Assembly (NCBI GenBank): GCA_947650365.1
Contig: OX393557.1
Location: 372,001-436,000, forward strand
Length of the DNA stretch: 64,000 bases
Origin: Chamaelirium japonicum
Lineage: Eukaryota > Streptophyta > Magnoliopsida > Liliales > Melanthiaceae
Direction of reading: 5' to 3'
The notes beneath the pieces are model-generated. The model was not told the DNA's origin. It was given only the letters and a program-made list of their open reading frames with translations, and made no database searches. The position numbers and the translations under genes were made by a program. This document shows positions 25,894 to 37,446 of the stretch, one piece after another. How positions within the stretch are numbered: the first letter of the stretch is position 1; each line of letters opens with the position of its first letter.

Positions 25894-26750
25894 TGAATGA
25901 AATAGAATGGATCGTATGAATGAATTAGAATGGATCGTGCAAATGAATTAGAATGGATCGTTCGAATGAATTAGAATAGATTGTGCGAATGAATTAGAAT
26001 GGATCGTACGAATGAATTAGAATGGATCGTGCGAATAAATTAGAATGGATCGTATGAATGAATTAGAATGGATCGTACGAATTAATTAGAATAGATTGTG
26101 CGAATGAATTAGAATGGATCGTACGAATGAATTAGAATGGATCGTACGAATGAATTAGAATAGATTGTGCGAATGAATTAGAATGGATCGTACGAATGAA
26201 TTAGAATGGATCGTACGAATGAATTAGAATGGATCATATGAATGAATTAGTATAGATCGTGTGAATGAATTAGAATGGATCGTACGAATGAAATAGAATC
26301 GATTTGCACGAATATATCCGAATGGATCGTACGAAGGAATTAGAATGGATCGTACGAAGGAATTAGAATGGATAGTACGAATGAATTAGAATGGATTCCT
26401 TCGTGCAAATGAATTAGAATGGATCGTACGAATGAGTAAGAATGGATCGTACGAATGAAATATAATGGATCGTATGAATGAATTAGAATGGATCGTGCGA
26501 ATGAATTAGAATGGATCGTATGAATGAATTAGAATAGATCGTGCGAATGAATTAGAATGGATCGTACGAATGAATTAGAATGGATCGTATGCATGAATTA
26601 GAATGGATCGCGCGAATGAATTAGAATGGATCGTACGAATGAATTAGAATGGATCGTACGAAGGAATAAGAATGGATCGTATGAATGAATTAGAATGGAT
26701 CGTGCGAATGAATTAGAATGGATCGTACGAATGAAATAGAATGGATTCGC
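25894..26750 (+). repeat. Plus-orientation block
   Basis: Thirty-seven units. An internal scar, GAATCGATTTGCACGAATATATCCGAATGG at about 26,298-26,327, looks like a remnant 28-bp form in minus sense trapped in plus sequence. It ends at GAATGGATTCGCACGAATGTATCC, a junction reused at 29,941, 44,033, 49,999 and 61,555. Confidence 0.88.
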
Positions 26751-27405
26751 ACGAATGTATCCATTCTAATTCATTCATACGAACCATTCTAATTCATTCA
26801 TACGATCCATTCTATTTCATTCGTACGATCCATTCTTACTCATTCGTACGATCCATTCTAATTAATTTGCACGAAGGTATCCATTCTAATTCATTCGTAC
26901 TATCCATTCTAATTCCTTCGTACGATCCATTCTAATTCATTCATACGATCCATTCTAATTCATTCGCACGAATGTATCCATTCTAATTTATTCGTACGAT
27001 CCATTCTAATTCATTCATACGATCCATTCTAATTCTACGATCCATTCTTACTCATTCGTATTATCCATTTTAATTCATTCACACAAATGTATCAACTCTA
27101 ATTCATTCGTACGATTCATTCTAATTCAATCCATTCTAATTCATTCGTATGATCCATTCTAATTCATTCGTACGATCCATTCTAATTCATTCATACGATC
27201 CATTCTAATTCATTCGTACGATCCATTCTAATTTATTCGTACAATCCATTCTAATTCATTCGCACGATCCATTCGCATTCACTCAAACGATCCATTCTAA
27301 TTCATTCATATGATCTATTCATTCGTACGATCCATTCTTACTCATTCGTACGATCCATTCTAATTCATTTGCACGAAGGTATCCATTCTAATTCATTCGT
27401 ACTAT
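26751..27405 (-). repeat. Minus-orientation block
   Basis: Twenty-eight units with two CACGAAGGTATCC haplotype copies (about 26,873 and 27,373). The TCTACGATCC / CGTATTATCC marker shared with 3,899 and 46,708 is also here. It turns plus at CGTACTATTCGTGCG. Confidence 0.88.
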
Positions 27406-29946
27406 TCGTGCGAATGAATTAGAAAGGATCATACGGTTGAGTAAGAATGGATTGTACGAATGAAATAGAATAGATCGTACGAATGAATTAGAATGGATCA
27501 TGCTAATGAATTAGAATTGATCGTACGAATGAATTAGAATAGATTGTGCGAATGAATTAAAATGGATACATTCGTGCGAATGGATTAGAATAGATCATAT
27601 GAATGAATTAGAATGGATCGTATGAATTAGAATGGATCGTATGAATGAATTAGAATGGATCGTATGAATGAAATAGAATGGATCGTACGAATGAATTAGA
27701 ATGGATCGTGCGAATGAATTAGAATGGATCGTGCGAATGAGTAAGAATGGATCGTACGAATGAAATAGAATGGATCGTATGAATGAATTAGATTGGATCG
27801 TATTAATGAATTAGAATGGATCGTACGAATGAATTAGAATAGATCGTACGAATGAATTAGAATGGATACGAATGGATCGTATGAATGAATTAGAATGGAT
27901 CGTAAGAATGTATTAGAATGGATCGTACGAATGAATTAGAATGGATTGAATTAGAATGAATCGTATGAATGAATTAGAATGAATCATACCGTATGAATGA
28001 ATTAGAATGGATCATATGAATGAATTAGAATGGATCGTATGAATGAATTAGAATGGATCATGCGAATGAATTAGAATGGATCGTATGAATGAATTAGAAT
28101 GGATCGTACGAATGAATTAGAATGGATCGTTCGAATGAATTAGAATGGATTGAATTAGAATGAATCGTACGAATGAATTAGAATGGATCGTACGAATGAA
28201 TTAGAATATATCGTACGAATGAATTAGAATGGATTGAATTAGAATGAATCGTACGAATGAATTAGAATGAATCATACCGTACGAATGAATTAGAATGGAT
28301 CATACGAAGGAATTAGAATGGATCGAACGAATGAATTAGAATGGATCGAACGAATGAATTAGAATGGGTACATTCGTGCAAAAGAATTAGAATGGATTGT
28401 ATGAATGAATTAGAATGGATCGTGCGAATGAATTAGAATGGATCGTACGAATGAATTAGAATGGATACATTCGTGCGAAAGAATTAGAATAGATCGTATG
28501 AATGAATTAGAATGGATCGTATGAATGAAATAGAATGGATCGTACGAATGAATTAGAATGGATCGTGCGAATGAATTAGAATGGATCGTACGAATGAATT
28601 AGAATGGATCGTACGAATGAATTAGAATAGATTCAACGAATGAATTAGAATGGATACGAATGGATCGTACGAATGAAATAGAATGGATCGTATGAATGAA
28701 ATAGAATGGATCGTACGAATGAAATAGAATGGATCGTACGAATGAAATAGAATGGATCGTACGAATGAAGTAGAATGGATCGTACGAATGAATTAGAATG
28801 GATTGAATTAGAATGAATCGTACGAATGAATTAGAATGGATCGTACGAATGAATTAGAATGGATCGTACGAATGAATTAGAATGGATTGAATTAGAATGG
28901 ATCGTACGATAAGAATGGATCGTACGAATGAAATAGAATAGATCGTACGGATAAATGAATTTGGATCGTACGAATGAATTAGAATGGATATATTCGTGCG
29001 AATGAATTAGAATAGATCGTATGAATGAATTAGATTGGATCGTATTAATGAATTAGAATGGATCGTGCGAATGAATTAGAATGGATCGTACGAATGAATT
29101 AGAATGGATCGTACGAATGAATTAGAATGGATCGTGCGAATGAATTAGAATGGATCGTACGAATGAATTAGAATGGATCGTATGAATGAATTAGATTGGA
29201 TCGTATTAATGAATTAGAATGGATCGTATGAATGAATTAGAATAGATCGTGCGAATGAATTAGAATGGATCGTACGAATGAATTAGAATGGATCGTACGA
29301 AGGAATTAGAATGGATTGTAAGAATGAATTAGAATGGATACCTTCGTGCAAATGAAATAGAATGGATCGTATGAATGAATTAGAATGGATCGTTTGAGTG
29401 AATGCGAATGGATCGTGCGAATGGATTAGAATGGATTGTACGAATGAAATAGAATGGATCGTATGAATGAATTAGAATGGATTGAATTAGAATGAATCGT
29501 ACGAATGAATTAAATGAATCATACCTTACGAATGAATTAGAATGGATCGTACGAATGAATTAGAATGGATCGTACGAATGAATTAGAATGGATCATACGA
29601 AGGAATTAGAATGGATCGTATGAAGGAATTAGAATGGATAGTACGAATGAATTCGAATGGATACCTTCGTGCAAATGAATTAGAATGGATCGTACGAATG
29701 AGTAAGAATGGATCGTACGAATGAAATAGAATGGATCGTATGAATGAATTAGAATGGATCGTGCGAATGAATTAGAATGGATCGTACGAATGAATTAGAA
29801 TAGATTGTGCGAATGAATTAGAATGGATCGTACGAATGAATTAGAATGGATCGTACGAATGAATTAGAATGGATCGTATCAATGAATTAGAATGGATCGT
29901 GCGAATGAATTAGAATGGATCGTATGAATGAAATAGAATGGATTCG
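27406..29946 (+). repeat. Long plus-orientation block; duplication A leaves the visible range inside it
   Basis: About 110 units. Positions 27,571-28,020 match 48,560-49,030 as well as copy B 62,385-62,835, so this part exists three times. Near 28,561-28,640 copy A has one GTACG unit fewer than copy B. Near 28,760 it has the GAAGTAG unit that copy B lacks. GCGATAAG-like CGATAAG / CGGATAAATGAATTTGG is at about 28,908. Confidence 0.9.
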
Positions 29947-30561
29947 CACGAATGTATCCATTTTAATTCATTCGTACGATCCATTCTAATTCATTCGTAC
30001 AATCCATTCTAATTCATTCGCACGATCCATTCGCATTCACTCAAACGATCCATTCTAATTCATTCGTACGATCCATTCTAATTCATTCGCACGAATAAAT
30101 CCATTCTAATTCATTCGTACGATCCATTCTAATTCATTCGTACGATCCATTCTTACTCATTCGTACGATCCATTCTAGTTCATTCGTTCGATCCATTCTA
30201 ATTCATTCGTACGATCCATTCTAATTTATTCGCACGATGCATTCTAATTCATGCATACGATCCAATCTAATTCATTCATACGATCCATTCTAATTCATTC
30301 GCACGAAGGTATCCATTCTACTTCATTCGTACTATCCATTCTAATTCCTTCGTACGATCCATTCTAATTCCTTCGTACGATCCATTCTAATTCATTCGTA
30401 CGATCTATTCTAATTCATTCGTACGATCCATTCTAATTCATTTGTACGATCCATTCTAATTCATTCGTACGATCCATTCTAATTCATTCGTACGATTCAT
30501 TCTAATTCATTCATACGATCCATTCTAATTCATTTGCACGAAGGTATCCATTCTACTTCGC
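29947..30561 (-). repeat. Minus-orientation block
   Basis: Twenty-six units. CATTCGCATTCACTCAAACG is at about 30,029, and CACGAAGGTATCC is at about 30,302 and 30,537. The two latter are followed by CTACTTC, a variant seen only in this block. It turns plus at CTACTTCGCACGAATG. Confidence 0.88.
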
Positions 30562-31611
30562 ACGAATGAATTAGAATGGATCGTATGAATGAATTAGAAT
30601 GGATCGTATGAATGAATTAGAATGGATCGTACGAATGAATTAGAATAGATCGTATGAATGAATTAGAATGGATCGTGCGAATGAATTAGAATGGATCGTG
30701 CGAATGAATTAGAATGGATCGTACGAATGAATTAGAATGGATCGTATGAATGAATTAGATTGGATCGTATTAATGAATTAGAATGGATCGTACGAATGAA
30801 TTAGAATAGATCGTACGAATGAATTAGAATGGATACGAATGGATCGTACGAATGAGTAAGAATGGATCGTACGAATGAAATAGAATGGATTATACGAATA
30901 AATTAGAATGGATACATTCGTGCGAATGAATTAGGATGGATCGTATGAATGAATTAGAATGGATCGTACGAATGAATTAGAATGGATACATTCGTGCGAA
31001 TGAATTAGAATGGATCGTATGAATGAATTAGAATCGATCGTACGAATGAATTAGAATGGATCATGCGAATGAATTAGAATGGATCGTGCGAATGAATTAG
31101 AATGGATCGTATGAATGAATTAGAATGGATCGTATGAATGAAATAGAATGGATCGTACGAATGAATTAGAATGGATCGTGCGAATGAATTAGAATGGATC
31201 GTACGAATGAATTAGAATGGATCGTACGAAGGAATTAGAATGGATAGTACGAATGAATTAGAATGGATACCTTCGTGAAAATTAAATAGAATGGATCGTA
31301 CGAATGAATTAGAGTAGGTTGTGCGAATGAATTAGAATGGATCATACGATTGAGTAAGAATGGATTGTACGAATGAAATAGAATAGATCGTACGAATGAA
31401 TTAGAAAGGATCGTACGAATAAATCAGAATTGATCGTTCGAATGAATTAGAATAGATTGTGCGAATGAATTAGAATGGATCGTACGAATGAATTAGAATG
31501 GATCGTGCGAATAAATTAGAATGGATCGTATGAATGAATTAGAATGGATCGTGCGAATGAATTAGAATATGGATCGTACGAAGGAATTAGAATGGATCGT
31601 ACGAATGAATT
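30562..31611 (+). repeat. Plus-orientation block paralogous to 49.1-49.8 kb
   Basis: Forty-five units. Positions 30,655-31,440 match 49,115-49,820. The shared order is GTATTAATG, GATACGAATGG, GAGTAAG, GAATTAGGATGG, GAATCGATCG, GATCATGCG, GATACCTTCGTG, GAGTAG(G/A)TTGTGCG and CGATTGAGTAAG. It ends in the AATATGGATCG / GAATTCGAATGTATCC junction. Confidence 0.89.
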
Positions 31612-32641
31612 CGAATGTATCCTTTCTAATTCATTCGTACGATCCATTCTAATTCCTTCGTACGATCCATTCTAATTCATTCGTACGATCCATTCTAATT
31701 CATTCGCACGATCCATTCTAATTCATTCGTACGATCCAATCTAATTCATTCGTACGATCCATTCTAATTCATTCGCACAATCTATTCTAATTCATTCGTA
31801 CGATCCATTCTAATTCATTCGCACGATCCATTCTAATTCATTCATACGATCCATTCTATTTCATTCGTACGATCTATTCTTACTCATTCGTACGATCCAT
31901 TCTAATTCATTTGCACGAAGGTATCCATTCTAATTCATTCGTACTATCCATTCTAATTCATTCGTACGATCCATTCTAATTCATTCGCACGATCCATTCT
32001 AATTCATTCATACGACCCATTCTATTTCATTCGTACGATCCATTCTTACTCATTCGTACGATCCATTCTAATTCATTTCCACGAAGGTATCCATTCTAAT
32101 TCATTCGTACTATCCATTCTAATTCCTTCGTACGATCCATTCTAATTCCTTCGTACGATCCATTCTAATTCCTTCGCACGATCCATTCTAATTCATTCGC
32201 ACAATCTATTCTAATTCATTCGTACGATCCATTCTAATTCATTCGCACGATCGTTTCTAATTCATTCATACGATCTATTCTAATTCATTCGTACGATCCA
32301 GTCTAATTCATTCGCACAATCTATTCTAATTCACTCAAACGATCCATTCTATTTCATTCGTACGATCCATTCTAATTTATTCGCACGATCCATTCTAATT
32401 CCTTCGTATGATCTATTCTAATTCATTCGTACGGTATGATTCATTCTAATTCATTCGTACGATTCACTCTAATGCAATCCATTCTAATTCATTCGTACGA
32501 TCCATTCTAATTGATTCGTACGATTCATTCTAATTCATTCGTACGATCCATTCTAATTCATTCGCACGATCCATTCTAATTCCTTCGTATGATCCATTCT
32601 AATTCATTTGTACGGTATGATTCATTCTAATTCATTCGTAC
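31612..32641 (-). repeat. Minus-orientation block with tandem haplotype copies
   Basis: Forty-five units. TTACTCATTC, CA(C/T)GAAGGTATCC, CGTACTATCC occurs at about 31,880-31,950 and 32,047-32,115, an internal repeat of about 165-170 bp. CGTACGGTATG is at about 32,432 and 32,610. It turns plus at the palindromic CATTCGTACGAATGG. Confidence 0.88.
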
Positions 32642-34107
32642 GAATGGATCGTTCGAATGAATTAGAATATATTGTGCGAATGAATTAGAATGGATCGTAC
32701 GAATGAATTAGAATGGATACATTCGTGCGAATGAATTAGAATGGATCGTATGAGTGTGAATGAATTAGAATGGATTGTGCGAATGAATTAGAGTGGATAC
32801 ATTCGTACGAATGAATTAGAATAGATTGTGCGAATCAATTAGAATGGATCGTACGAATGAAATAGAATGGATCGTTTGAATGAATTAGAATGGCTCATAC
32901 TTATGAATTAGAATGGGTCATACGAATGAAATAGAATGGATCGTACGAATGAATTAGAATGGATCGTGCGAATGAATTAGAATGGATCGTGCGAATGACT
33001 TACAATGGATCGTTCGAATGAATTAGAATAGATTGTGCGAATGAATTAGAATGGATCGTACGAATGAATTAGAACGGATACATTCGTGCGAATAAATTAG
33101 AATGGATCGTATGAGTGTGAATGAATTACAATGGATTGTGCGAATGAATTAGAATGGATCGTACGAATGAATTAGAATGGATCGTACGAATGAATTAAAA
33201 TGGATACATTCGTGTAAAAGAAGTAGAATGGATTGTATGAATGAATTAGAATGGATCGTGCGAATGAATTAGAATGGATCGTACGAATGAGTAAGAATGG
33301 ATCGTACGAATGAATTAGAATGGATCGTACGAATGAATTAGAATGGATACATTCGTGCGAATGAATTAGAATGGATCATATGAATGAATTAGAATGGATC
33401 GTTTGAGTGAATGCGAATGAATCATGCGAATGAATTAGAATGGATCGTACGAATGACTTAGAATGGATCGTTCGAATGAATTAGAATAGATTGTGCGAAT
33501 GAATTAGAATGGATCGTACGAATGAATTAGAACGGATACATTGGTGCGAATGAATTAGAATGGATCGTATGAGTGTGAATGAATTAGAATGGATTGTGCG
33601 AATGAATTAGAATGGATCGTACGAATGAATTAGAATGGATCGTACGAATGAATTAGAATGGATACATTCGTGCAAAAGAAGTAGAATGGATTGTATGAAT
33701 GAATTAGAATGGATCGTGCGAATGAATTAGAATGGATCGTGCGAATGAATTAGAATGGATACATTCATGCGAATGAATTAGAATGGATCATACGAATGAA
33801 TTAGAATGGATTCATTCGTGCGAATGAATTAGAATGGATCGTACGAATGAATTAGAATGGATCGTACGAATGAATTAGAATGGATCGTATGAATGAATTA
33901 GAATGGATCGTGCGAATGAATTAGAATGGATCGTATTAATGAATTTGAATGGATCGTACGAATGAATTAGAATGGAACGTACGAGTGAATTAGAATGGAT
34001 CGTAGAATGGATCGTATGAATGAATTAGATTGGATCGTACGAATGAGTAAGAATGGATCATACAAATGAATTAGAATGGATCGTACGAATGAATTAGAAT
34101 GGATACA
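32642..34107 (+). repeat. Plus-orientation block with a 458-bp higher-order repeat
   Basis: About 63 units. GAATGACTTA(C/G)AATGG starts at 32,993 and 33,451, offset 458 bp. The following GATCGTTCG, GATTGTGCG, GAACGGATACATT, GTATGAGTGTGAATG and GTGCAAAAGAAGTAG run (GTGTAAAAGAAGTAG in the first copy) is repeated in order. The same run is at 2,340 and 10,964. It ends at GATACATTTCGTACGATCC, an unusual junction with a T insertion. Confidence 0.88.
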
Positions 34108-34956
34108 TTTCGTACGATCCATTCTAATTCATTCGTACGATCTATTCTAATTCATTCAGGCAATCCAGTCTAATTCATTCGTACGAAGGAATTAGAAAGG
34201 ATCGTATGAATGAATTAGAATGGATCGTACGAATGAAATAGAATAGATCCATTCTTACTCATTCGTACGATTCATTCTAATTCAATCCATTCTAATTCAT
34301 TCGCATGATCCATTCTAATTCATTCGTACGATCGATTCTAATTCATTCATACGATCCATTCTAATTTATTCGCACGATCCATTCTAATTCATTCGTATGA
34401 TCTATTCTATTTCATTCGTACAATCCATTCTTACTCAATCGTATGATCCATTCTAATCCATTCGCACAATCTATTCTAATTCATTCATACGATCCATTCT
34501 AATTTATTCGCACGATCCATTCTAATTCATTCGTATGATCCATTCTAATTCATTCGTACGGTATGATTCATTCTAATTCATTCGTACGATTCATTCTAAT
34601 TCAATCCATTCTAATTCATTCATACGATCCATTCTAATTCATTCGTACGATCCATTCTAATTCATTCGTACTATTCATTCTAATTCAATCCATTCTAATT
34701 CATTCGTACGATCCATTCTTACTCATTCGTACGATCCATTCTAATTCATTCGCACGAATGAATCCATTCTAATTCATTCGTACAATCCATTCTAATTCAT
34801 TCGTACGATCCATTCTAATTCATTCGTACGATCCATTCTAATTTATTCGCACGATCCATTCTAATTCATTCATACGATCCATTCTAATTCATTCATATGA
34901 TCCATTCTAATTCATTCGCACGATCCATTCTTACTCATTCGTACGATCCATTCTAA
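34108..34956 (-). repeat. Minus-orientation block with a short plus stub
   Basis: A plus stub lies at about 34,184-34,246 and is flanked by CATTCAGGCAATCCAGTC, the only such unit I noticed. The CTTACTCAATCGTATG marker is at about 34,431. It turns plus at CATTCTAATGGATCGTACG, a direct fusion that loses part of a unit. Confidence 0.86.
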
Positions 34957-35583
34957 TGGATCGTACGAATGAATTAGAATGGATCGTACGAATGAATTAG
35001 AATGGATCGTACGAATGAATTAGAATGGATCGTTTGAGTGAATGCGAATGGATCGTGCGAATGAATTAGAATGGATTGTACGAATGAATTAAATGGATAC
35101 ATTCGTGCAAATCCATTCTATTTCATTCGTACGATCCATTCTAATTCATTCGCACGAGCCATTCTAATTCATTCATACGATCCATTCTAATTCATTCGTA
35201 CGATCCATTCTAATTCATTCGTACGATCCATTCTAATTCATTCGCACAATCTATTCTAATTCATTCGTACGATCCATTCTAATTTATTCACACGATCCAT
35301 TCTAATTCCTTCATATGATCCATTCAAATTCATTCGTACGGTATGATTCATTCTAATTCATTCGTACGATTCATTCTAATTCAATCCATTCTAATTCATT
35401 CGTACGATCCATTCTAATTCATTCGTACGATCCATTCTAATTCATTCGTACGATTCATTCTAATTCAATCCATTCTAATTCATTCGTACGATCCATTCTT
35501 ACTCATTCGTACGATCCATTCTAATTCATTCGCACGAATGAATCCATTCTAATTCATTCGTACGATCCATTCTAATTCATTCG
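34957..35583. repeat. Plus block then minus block
   Basis: Plus to 35,110 with GTTTGAGTGAATGCG at about 35,033. It switches at GATACATTCGTGCAAATCC to minus sequence matching that after 8,157, 9,637 and 48,118. The minus part repeats GATTCATTCTAATTCAATCC twice. It turns plus at CATTCGTACGAATGAAATAG, a near-perfect palindrome with the preceding unit. Confidence 0.87.
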
Positions 35584-36550
35584 TACGAATGAAATAGAAT
35601 GGATCGTACGAAGGAATTAGAAAGGATCGTACAAACGAATTTGAATGGATCGTATGAATGAAATAGAATAGATCGTACGAATGAATTAGAATGGATCGTA
35701 TGAATGAATTAGATTGGATCGTATGAATGAATTAGAATGGATCGTATGGATGAATTAGAATAGATTGTGCGAATGAATTAGAATGGATCGTACGAATGAA
35801 TTAGAATGGATACATTCGTGCGAATGAATTAGAATGGATCGTATGAATGAATTAGAATCGATCGTACGAATGAATTAGAATGGATCATGCGAATGAATTA
35901 GAATGGATCGTGCGAATGAATTAGAATGGATTATGCGAATGAATTAGAATGGATCGTATGAATGAATTAGAATGGATCGTATGAATTAATTAGAATGGAT
36001 CGTGTGAATGAATTAGAATGGATCGTACGAATGAAATAGAATGGATTGTGTGAATGAATTAGAATGGATCGTGCGAATGAATTAGAATGGATCGTATGAA
36101 TGAATTAGAATCGATCGTACGAATGAATTAGAATGGATCGTGCGAATGAATTAGAATGGATCGTGCGAATGAATTAGAATGGATCGTATGAATGAATTAG
36201 AATGGATCGTATGAATTAATTAGAATGGATCGTGTGAATGAATTAGAATGGATCGTACGAATGAAATAGAATGGATTGTGTGAATGAATTAGAATGGATC
36301 GTGCGAATGAATTAGAATGGATCGTATTAATGAATTAGAATGGATCGTGCGAATGAATTAGAATGGATCGTACGAATGAGTAAGAATGGATCGTATGAAT
36401 GAATTAGAATGGATTGAATTAGAATGAATCGTACGAATGAATTAGAATGGATCGTGCGATTGAATTAGAATGGATCGTACGAATGAATTAGAATGGATCG
36501 TACGAATGAATTAGAATGGATCGTACGAATGAATTAGAAAGGATACATTC
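35584..36550 (+). repeat. Plus-orientation block containing a 253-bp tandem pair
   Basis: Forty-two units. GAAAGGATCGTACAAACG at about 35,612 links it to 237, 14,961 and 45,907. The clean 11-unit tandem duplication is listed separately. It ends in AAAGGATACATTCAAATTC. Confidence 0.88.
35820..36325 (+). repeat. 253-bp higher-order repeat, two tandem copies (11 x 23 bp)
   Basis: GTATGAATGAATTAGAATCG starts at 35,841 and again at 36,094, a period of 253. The following eleven units repeat in order: GATCATGCG or GATCGTGCG, GTGCG, GATTATGCG or GTGCG, GTATG, GTATGAATTAATTAG, GTGTG, GAAATAG, GATTGTGTG, GTGCG. Only a few substitutions separate the copies. No trace of a third copy is seen after about 36,325 (GTATTAATG instead). 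Confidence 0.92.
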
Positions 36551-37446
36551 AAATTCATTCGTACGATCCATTCTAATTCATTCATACGATCTATATTCTA
36601 ATTCATTCGCACGATCCATTCTAATTCATTCATACGATCCATTCTAATTTATTCGCACGATCCATTCTAATTCATTCTTACGATCCATTCTAATTCATTC
36701 GCACAATCTATTCTAATTCACTCAAACGATCCATTCTAATTCATTCATATGATCCATTCTAATTCATTCGCACGAATGTATCCATTCTAATTCATTCGCA
36801 CGAATGTATCCATTCTAATTCATTCGTACGATCCATTCTAATTCATTTGTACGAATGTATCCACTCTAATTCATTCATATGATTCATTCTAATTCATTCG
36901 CACGAATGTATTCATTCTAATTCATTCGCACGATCCATTCTAATTCATTCGTATGATCCATTCTAATTCATTCGCACGATCCATTCTAATTCATTCATAC
37001 GATCCATTCTAATTCATCCGTACATCCATTCTAATTCATTCGCATGAATGTATCCATTCTAATTCATTCGTACGATCCATTCTAATTCATTTGTACGAAT
37101 GTATCCACTCTAATTCATTCGTATGATCCATTCTAATTCATTCGCACGAATGTATCTATTCTAATTCATTCGTACGATCCATTCTAATTCATTCGTACGA
37201 TCCATTCTAATTCCTTCGTATGATCCATTCTAATTCATTCGCACGAATGTATCCATTCTAATTCATTCGTACGATCCATTCTAATTCATTCGTATGATAT
37301 GATTCATTCTAAACGATCCATTCTAATTCATTCGCACAATCTATTCTAATTCATTCGAACGATCCATTCTAAGTCATTCGTACGATCCATTCTAATTCAT
37401 TCGTACGATCCATTCTAATTCATTCGTACGATTCATTCTAATTCAT
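36551..37446 (-). repeat. Minus-orientation block paralogous to 8.16-8.98 kb
   Basis: Thirty-nine units with four or more 28-bp forms. It contains the CATTCTAAACGATCC fusion at about 37,307 and CATTCTAAGTCATTC at about 37,368, both also at 8,838 and 8,900. It ends at CATTCTAATTCATTAGAATGG as at 8,979. Confidence 0.89.

Larger units (their letters stand above)
15540..29209 (+). repeat. Large segmental duplication, copy A (about 13.7 kb)
   Basis: This segment is repeated in the same orientation from about 50,040 to the window end. The offset is 34,500 bp up to about 21.5 kb, then 34,699, then 34,814 from about 25.7 kb, then 34,837, and 34,791 at the end. Compared base by base, 16,081-16,380, 21,233-21,472 and 22,172-22,375 show 3, 3 and 1 substitutions. 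The left edge lies between about 15,520 and 15,570, because the partner at 49,981-50,020 is plus/minus junction sequence unlike 15,481-15,520. The right edge is not visible because the partner is cut by the window. It carries all orientation switches of its partner at matching places, so switching predates the duplication. Confidence 0.95.

Noticed and set aside
26741..26935. Open reading frame of 64 codons on the plus strand, partner at 61,555-61,749
   Set aside because: It lies in a minus-orientation block and reads the same satellite peptide. It begins at the GGATTCGCACG junction and stops at the first ordinary TAA.
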